Source: Carnegiea gigantea (lineage: Eukaryota; Streptophyta; Magnoliopsida; Caryophyllales; Cactaceae). Taken from it: 64,000 nt of DNA. The notes under the pieces were generated by a model that did not search any database, was not told where the DNA came from, and worked only from the letters and a program-made list of their open reading frames with translations. The stretch lies in the NCBI GenBank assembly GCA_029747015.1, contig JAKOGI010000331.1, forward strand, positions 599,501 to 663,500, read 5' to 3'. Positions 58,208 to 64,000 of the stretch are shown here, piece after piece. The stretch's first letter is position 1. The number at the start of each line of letters is the position of its first letter. The position numbers were made by a program, and so were the translations under genes.

Positions 58208-59833
58208 CACTACAACAATCCGTGTAAATACAGACCAAAAAATAAAACGGTCTCTAATTAAATTTGGAGATTGAATTCAGAGACCGCGAATGTTGGTATC
58301 AAATTGAAATCAATTCAGAGACCGAAATGAAGATGCAGTCTCAACTTGAGACCAATTTAGCTTCCGGTCTTAGATTTTGGGGACCAAATGTGATTTTGGG
58401 TTCAAGTAGATACCACCAAAAACATTCGGTGTCAGATTTAGAGACCGAACTCCAAATTTGATTTCCAATAGAGACCAAAAAGACTTTTGGTCTCATATTT
58501 AGAGACCAAATCCTAGCTCGGTTTCTATTAGAGACCAAAATAATTGTCGGTCTCTAATTTCAGACCAAGCTTCTAGAAAACTCGATTTCACTCAGAGACC
58601 AAAAATCCCGGTCTCTAAGTTTGGGAAAAATTTAGAACGCGGGCTTCCCTCTCTAAGATTGCTCAACTCGCTGCCTTCAAGCTTTCACTCGATCTCAGCA
58701 TCTCACTGTCGTCTTCATCTCCTCACCAAGCTTGTAGAAAACTCAATTCGATCTCAGCATCCTGGAAAAATTCAGCTGTTCTCTTCACTTACGTCCTCAG
58801 CTTGCTGCTTCAAACGCCCGAAAAATTGATTTCAGTCTCTGCTTGCTGCTTCAAACCCGTGAAAAACACCAAGGTATTGACACTCATATCCCCTCTTCCG
58901 TTGGTTCGATCTCAATGTAGATCTTGCCTTTGTTTTTCTCTTCAATTTGAGGCCTGTTTTGATGCCAATTTGTGCTCTCGTTTGCTCTGTCTTCATTCTT
59001 ATGGGTCTTGTTTGCTATCAATGGAAGTGCCGATTTCAGGTTTATAGGGTTGTGTGGTGCGTTGTTTTTGCCCCTAGATCTCTTAATATGTGAATACAAC
59101 TATGTATGGCTTCGTTGGTGTGGGAATTACTAGCGGTTGAACTGTTTCCCGAGTATGCACACTATGTGTTTGTAAAAATGCCTTAGTTGACAAACACTTT
59201 GTTTGAGTAGCTGTGTGAATGTGGAGCTCAGCATCAATATAGCATAGGTTGAGCAACTGTAGAAGGACAAGAGAAGATAATTGTGTTTTGTGTAATTTAG
59301 AACTTGGATGCTTTTTCGTTCTCCCTCTGTCCCTCTTGCTTTGACGCCAAAAATTAGAATTCACACACAAGAGGTGAGGAAAAAAGGGAAAGCTAGCATT
59401 GTTGGAGTATGAAGTATGAGCTTAGGATTAAATAAGTTTTGGATCTTCTACTTTTGATTACAATAAATTTCTTTGTGGAACTTCAATTGCTTGAAATGCC
59501 ACTCAGAATGAGAGATCGAAGATTTTCATTATCCATTTATATCATGTATGTCCTTGTATGCAAAACAGGATGTTGTACCTATTAGAAGTTTAGGAGGTGT
59601 TGATTTCTGTGGCGTACTCGGGGATAAACAACCAATGTATTTGATGCTCTGCATTCTTCATATGCCCCTTCTTTCTCTTTAATTTACTTATGAATGTGAT
59701 TTGAATTGCTACCAAATATTTGGAGACCGATGCATTTCGGTCTCTGTTCGGTCTCCAAAATTAAATAGAGACTGAATTTTCTATTTTAGAGACCGAATTG
59801 TTTCGGTCTCAAATGAGCCGGCATGTTGTAGTG
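58208..59833. mobile_element. Non-autonomous CACTA (EnSpm) element, 1626 bp, TSD TGG
   Basis: The ends are CACTACAAC (58208) and GTTGTAGTG (59825-59833), perfect inverted repeats over nine bases, flanked by TGG at 58205-58207 and 59834-59836. CACTA transposases make 3-bp duplications. The subterminal zones are packed with GAGACC(GA)A/TTTCGGTCTC words: more than ten between 58220 and 58620, and several in inverse orientation at 59722-59812. This is the pattern bound by CACTA transposases. No transposase is encoded. The middle (58650-59650) has short open frames and UTR-like, CT-rich sequence that could be captured, not recognised. Confidence 0.9.
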
Positions 59834-60837
59834 TGGGTGATGAAGATGGTGAAGGGTGCTGTGCTTATGCGGGGGAATAAAGAGATGACTATATATGAGA
59901 ATAATTTCAGTGTAATTGTCGATCAAGATTGATAATGATGAGGGCACAGGCTGAATGCTAAGTGGAAGGGACGATATTATTTGATAGTGTTTAACCAATA
60001 ATTAGCCGACTAAATACATTGCATCAAAAAAGGAATATTACTACCGAAAATCATCGAATTTCCCATTACAGTAGCAAATTTCCCACTGTTTTCCCACTGC
60101 TTTATATTTCCCACTATTTTTCCATTGTTTTAATTGTAGTAGCAAATTTTCCACTAAATTCCCACTAAACTCCCACTGTCTAATATATAAATTGTTATTC
60201 ATATTTTTTAAAAATCTTTTTTCCTACTAACTTTCCACTAAATTAAAACTTTTTTAAGATTTCCCACCCCCTATTATTTTAATTACTTTTTTTTATCTCA
60301 ACTCCAAAATCCCATCAATTCTCAAAGTTAAATTTTAATTCCCCCCCCCGCCCAGTCAAAGCACCCCCCAACCAAAAAGTCACGACAGATTTTATGTCAA
60401 AAAAAAAAAAAAGAGGGCCAAAGCTTTGGGGAAAGTCACAAGCACAGCCTAAAACTCATGACCCCTCCCTTCCATTTGCACTCACTCAAGCCCTAACCCT
60501 ACCAAATTGCAGTCACTCCTGTCGCCCCACCCCCCGTGGCTGCCGGTTGGAGGTCGCCGGTTGTAGGTCATCGGTTGCTATTTGGTTTCGTGCCGGTGCT
60601 GGGGGTTTTAATTAGTCGTCTTTGCTGCTCGGGTCGTTGGTCTTATTGCTCGGGTCAGAGGCTGCTCAGTCGTCGGTGCTATTGCTCTAGTCATCGGCTC
60701 TGTTCTGGTGGGTGGTGGGTTTCTCTGTGCTCGATGACTACTGGGTGCCCGGCCGGTGCTATGGCTCATGCCTTCACAGGCTTATCTCAGTAAATATCTT
60801 CTGTTTTTCTTTGATATAATTTAATTAGTGTGATATT
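59834..60837. other. Unassigned spacer with TTTCCCACT-rich and GC-rich parts
   Basis: At 60045-60200 the word TTCCCACT or CCCACTG recurs about ten times among AT-rich filler. Then an A/C-rich stretch with a poly-A tract (60397-60412) leads to a GC-rich block 60470-60790 (CCGGTTGGAGGTCGCCGG). The block has open frames on the plus strand but no recognisable domain. It ends against the LTR start at 60838. Confidence 0.4.
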
Positions 60838-62230
60838 TGTTAGGCGATAAATTGTCGTATTTTACGTGCCTCTTTCACCCATTTTAGCTCGTATAATAAC
60901 TTAATCTTTAGGATTTTTACTTGTTTTATTTATGTTTTGTAGGAAATAATTTCAAATCGAGCAAACGTGGTAAAAAGGAGCGAAGGCGAGATAAAGCGAA
61001 GAAAAACAGCAAAAACCGGCAAAAAGGGGCGACAGGGAGGGTCGAACCACCGTGCCAGAGAAGTGGCATGGTGGGACCGTGCCACCTGGCACGGAGGGGC
61101 CGTGCCACTTGGCATGGTCGTGCCCCCCGGGCCGTCGTTCGGTCTCACGATTTTCTATTTAAGCCCTCTTCGAGTGTTTTTGTTGGGGTTCGCACAGGGG
61201 TTCGCCTGTGGCTTCTCTCTGGTGATTTCTAGAGTAGTTTAGGTTAAGTTTTAACAGAAATAAAACCTCAATATGAGAATTAGTTTAGGTTTGAAGATTA
61301 TAATCTTGGATTCAACCTTTGGATTTCAAGTTCCTTCTATCAATTCAAGACTAGGTTTTCTTTCTCCTTCTCTCTTTATTTCATATCTTGTTCTTGTTTA
61401 TGTTTTGTCAGTCTAATTCTTGTATTTGTTTTGTTTAGTTTCAATGTTTAGTTTTCATTGTTAATTCATGTTTATTTAGTTGTTTAGATTCATTTTATTT
61501 CATTCTCTTTGTTCTCTTGTTCAAGTTTATGTTCTTGTTTGTTAGTTTAGGTTTTCATGTGTCTGTGATGTTTAGTTGGTAAATTATGTTGGCTTAGACT
61601 ATGATTAGCCTCTTGATGGCTAGTTAGTCTTGTGTTTGGCCTAACCATATCCAATCTATGCCTAGAACTTAGAATTTTCTCTCACGCCCGCCAAGTGTTC
61701 GATAAAATGCTTGAGAGAGCTTTCACCCATATTTTTGGGCGATTGATTTATGCTGAGAGGTGAGGTCAATCTGCTATTGTGGGAGAGGTAGTAGCCGAGT
61801 TCGGGACATAAAAATAGTACTCAATCCGAGCTAAGTCCAAGGGTTGCTAATTCTGTGGTCTAATTGGGCTAACCCTATGAAAATAGGTGGTTAGGCGAAT
61901 TAGACTAGCTCATGACCCTTGAGAGAGGACTTGGGTGGTCTTTGATGGTGCAACCAACCCTCTCTTATTCATAGTGTAGTTTGGGTAGATTAGGACTCGT
62001 CTCAATTAGTTGGTTCATCATTTCACGACATCGTAAACCCAAGTCCCTTTTTGTTTATTTGTTTTAGTAGTTTAGTCCTTCTTCCCTTGCTCTCTATCTT
62101 GTCTAGATTGATGCATTTGAGTAAGCTTTGATAATTGAAACCCAACTCCCTATGGAATACGACCCGTACTTGCCGGTTGCTAGCTACAACTACACCGTGC
62201 ACTTGCGGTAATTTTTAACTGAATAAGTTT
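60838..62230 (+). repeat. 5' LTR of a second LTR element, same family as the solo LTR at 6528
   Basis: It starts TGTTAGGCGATAAATTGTCG and runs to just before the primer site at 62232, about 1393 bp. It aligns with the minus strand of 6528-7749. The shared pieces are TAAATTGTCG, TAGCTCGTA.AATAA, AATTGGGCTAAC and GAAAATAGGTGGTTA, with GTGCACTTG near the end. A cluster of CGTGCCAC/GTGGCATG near-palindromes lies at 61051-61116. Small open frames here (60921-61232 and others) are chance. The element continues beyond the window, so the 3' LTR is not seen. Confidence 0.8.
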
Positions 62231-62231
62231 C

Positions 62232-62244
62232 TGGCGCCGTTGCC
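62232..62244 (+). other. Primer-binding site, tRNA-Asp type
   Basis: TGGCGCCGTTGCC is complementary to the 3' end of plant tRNA-Asp including CCA (GGCAACGGCG-CCA). It follows the LTR directly, and the match ends after 13 bases (then AAGGAG). Confidence 0.8.
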
Positions 62245-62355
62245 AAGGAGTTGGCGTCTTTCAATATTGGGGTTTCCTTGAGCATTCGAGACTAGGCCTT
62301 TTTGAAAAAAAATTCAAAAAAATTTAAAAATAAAAAAAATTTTTAAAAAATCGAA

Positions 62356-62592
62356 ATGGCTATTTTCCATTTACCTCAGTTTGAGCATGAACCTTTTTGG
62401 CACTACTTGTCTAGGTTGAATGATTATCGTGCTCAATATGTGCTTTTCACGTATGAAAAATGGGAAATATGCGATGTTGTGCTTGAAGGAATAACACATG
62501 AGATCCAAGCCACCCTTGAGTCCATGTGTTATGGTGGTTTGTGTTCCTTAAACGTTGATGGTATGTGGGACTTATATGAGTCATTTGCGTGA
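62356..62592 (+). CDS. Short gag-like ORF of the LTR element
   Basis: 78 residues beginning MAIFHLPQFEHEPFWHYLSR, then NDYRAQYVL, EKWEICDVVLEGIT and MWDLYESFA. It follows the primer site by about 110 bp, after a leader with A-rich runs. I recall similar sequences at the same place in LTR elements of woody eudicots, where a WxYLSRLNDY-like start leads to a short gag-type helical domain. It is not a canonical gag: there is no zinc knuckle. A stop at 62590 is followed by a degenerate, Phe/Tyr/Ser-rich stretch. Confidence 0.5.
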   Translation: MAIFHLPQFEHEPFWHYLSRLNDYRAQYVLFTYEKWEICDVVLEGITHEIQATLESMCYGGLCSLNVDGMWDLYESFA

Positions 62593-62765
62593 TATCAGTG
62601 GCACCATGAGATTGCTAGTGAGTTTTTTGAGTGCCCTTCCCCCACTTCTTATGATTTTTATGCTTATTCTCCTTTTGTGTGCTCTTATTGTTCATCTTTG
62701 AACCATGATGCGATTCTTGTCCTTATTCTGATATTTCTGATGAATGTTATGCTAAGCTTACTGCC

Positions 62766-63383
62766 ATGATAGGGACAATGAATAAGCGACTTGAGTGTTT
62801 TGTCGGTAAGATGAGGGATGCTGACTTATTGCATCACATCGACCTGAGTTCATCTTCTCCTAGACTTGAGGTCAGTCTCTATGATGATTATGAGTCTTTC
62901 TTTCCCTTAGAGCCTGATTTTATGACTGATTCACCTTTGGCCAGCCTAGGGGAAGTGATGGTTCATTCCTTGACATCCTCACCATTCGTCGCTTCATCCT
63001 TGCCTAGCATACTCAGAGATACTAATGAGGGTGTCTTGCACTTACTTTCTTCTTCTCCTTTCCCTTTAGCTCAGTGCACGGGGTTAGAGATAGGTGAGTC
63101 GCTTGTGGGCGACGCTAGTTGTGTTGAGGATGATTCGTTTGATTGGTTGGACGGTATTACATTGTTAGAGCCTTCTTGTGAGGAGTATTATAGTCATGAT
63201 GTGAGGATTGGTGCCACTCCTAGCATTGAGCATACTGACCAGATTCACACCGAACTACTTGATTTAGTTCCCATTTCATCCCCCTTCCTTCCCACCACTG
63301 CCTCTCACTTGCATGCATTTCAGGAGTCCCTAGGTGATATTAGTAAGTTTCACCCCTCATTTGATCCATATTATGCTGCCTAG
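62766..63383 (+). CDS. Acidic Ser-rich ORF of the LTR element, 205 aa
   Basis: An uninterrupted frame (MIGTMNKRLECFVGKMRDAD...). It is rich in Ser, Leu, Asp and Glu, with repeated short blocks such as SSSPRLEV, SSPFVASS and SSSPFPLA, and conserved-looking runs like SFDWLDGI and HTELLDLVP. It has no zinc finger, protease or RT motif, so the product is not gag-pol. It follows the gag-like ORF in the same element and remains open, while other elements here have stops every few dozen codons. The element may therefore be younger, or the ORF maintained. The function is unknown. Confidence 0.5.
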   Translation: MIGTMNKRLECFVGKMRDADLLHHIDLSSSSPRLEVSLYDDYESFFPLEPDFMTDSPLASLGEVMVHSLTSSPFVASSLPSILRDTNEGVLHLLSSSPFPLAQCTGLEIGESLVGDASCVEDDSFDWLDGITLLEPSCEEYYSHDVRIGATPSIEHTDQIHTELLDLVPISSPFLPTTASHLHAFQESLGDISKFHPSFDPYYAA

Positions 63384-63442
63384 CGGACTCGTCTAGGAAA
63401 ATCAGGTGGAGTACCTTCTTTGATCATGATTCTGATTTTTCT

Positions 63443-63556
63443 ATGGCGTTTGATAAGTTTAAGAGGGCACTAACTCTATTTGTTATATCTTTACTAGTGT
63501 TCTCTTACTTACACCACTTTGAGATGCATGCAAAGGCACATGATAAGCTCTTATGA
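63443..63556 (+). CDS. Short hydrophobic ORF of the LTR element, 37 aa
   Basis: MAFDKFKRALTLF then VISLLVFSYLHHFE and a short basic tail: one predicted membrane-spanning helix of about 18 residues, preceded by basic residues. It lies 60 bp after the 205-residue ORF in the same orientation. Too short to call with confidence. Its position and a hydrophobic core are the only evidence. Confidence 0.35.
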   Translation: MAFDKFKRALTLFVISLLVFSYLHHFEMHAKAHDKLL

Positions 63557-64000
63557 GCTTTGACGGTATTCGAGTTGATGTCGCGAGTCCTAAGCGATGA
63601 TGAGGAGTGGCTGATGCTCCTCAGGCCTCCACAGCACCATTCTAGGGAGGCGTAGTTCGGGTAAAATTAGTACCCGACCTGGTATACTCGTTCTAGCTCT
63701 TCTCCCTTCTTTTTATTTTCTTTCCTTTTCTTTTTTTTGTGTTTAGCTGTGGATATTAGGATTGTATTTTTATTGGTGATCATCTTGAGGTGAAATTTGG
63801 GATGTTGTTGAGCCATTCATGGCTATAATCACCATTTTTGTATTGTTGCGCACATTTGTGTTTTGTGATTGGTGGTGTTGATGGATTGGTCTATCTTTGT
63901 TTTTGGTGGTTAGTTTTGTATATATGTATGGTCTCGTTTTTTTATTTTGGTGACTGTTTTTGGGAGAATGTGCTAGCTTGCATATGTGTGCAGGTTTAGT
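63557..64000 (+). other. Continuation of the LTR element, nothing recognised
   Basis: GT- and T-rich sequence without coding blocks up to the window edge. A short frame near 63570-63640 (VLSDDEEWLMLL) may be a tail of the preceding ORF. No protease or RT motif has appeared by 64000. Confidence 0.4.

Noticed and set aside
60394..61242. Several overlapping plus- and minus-strand open frames of 60-103 residues
   Set aside because: They are low-complexity GC-rich sequence and LTR sequence, and no domain or codon pattern supports them.

Overview
This is nuclear DNA from a plant, most likely a eudicot with a large, repeat-rich genome. It is AT-rich, it has introns with ordinary GT-AG borders, and it is dominated by decayed plant mobile elements: Tat-lineage and chromovirus Ty3/gypsy, Ty1/copia, an endogenous caulimovirid, CACTA and hAT MITE. 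Only two host genes look intact. Both are on the minus strand between 48 and 57 kb.

Positions 1-30020 are one nested stack. A Ty1/copia scrap (1-535, minus) precedes an old Tat-type Ty3/gypsy element (LTR about 775-1412, gag, protease, RT, two RNase H domains, integrase). That element is split twice. Element B, a gag-sized non-autonomous LTR element, occupies 3854-8463, and its 3' LTR was itself hit by a 1222-bp solo LTR (6528-7749, TSD GAGCA). A chromovirus array occupies 10619-29555, inside the Tat integrase. It has the layout LTR, internal, LTR, internal, truncated LTR. Both chromovirus internals carry an extra region upstream of gag, then gag, protease, RT-RNase H, integrase and a chromodomain-like tail. 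All are broken by stops.

Positions 30020-45700 are a second stack. A Ty1/copia element on the plus strand is split in gag by an endogenous pararetrovirus (about 30200-36900, minus strand). The virus order is capsid/zinc finger, movement protein, protease, RT-RNase H, then a 3' ORF region. The copia element is split again in its RT by a 4160-bp solo LTR (39709-43868, TSD CAAAC). The copia 3' LTR begins at 45216.

Positions 45700-57200 hold the genes. At 48325-49173 (minus) lies an uninterrupted 282-residue protein of a plant family with an RRM-like C-terminus. At 51363-57051 (minus) lies an eight-exon polygalacturonase (GH28, 434 residues) with all catalytic motifs and a signal peptide. Each has a TATA box at a suitable distance. 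Intron 2 of the polygalacturonase holds an RNase H-like relic with a 279-bp hAT MITE in it (8-bp TSD CCCTAGTG), and the MITE contains tRNA-like pol III boxes.

Positions 57200-64000 hold a complete 1626-bp non-autonomous CACTA element (58208-59833, TSD TGG). They also hold the left end of another LTR element (LTR from 60838, PBS at 62232) with unusual ORFs. It belongs to the same LTR family as the solo LTR at 6528-7749 and runs off the window.

The window shows no tRNA or rRNA gene and no CRISPR array. All element boundaries and exon borders were read by eye. Lineage names rest on motif order and primer sites, not on a phylogeny.
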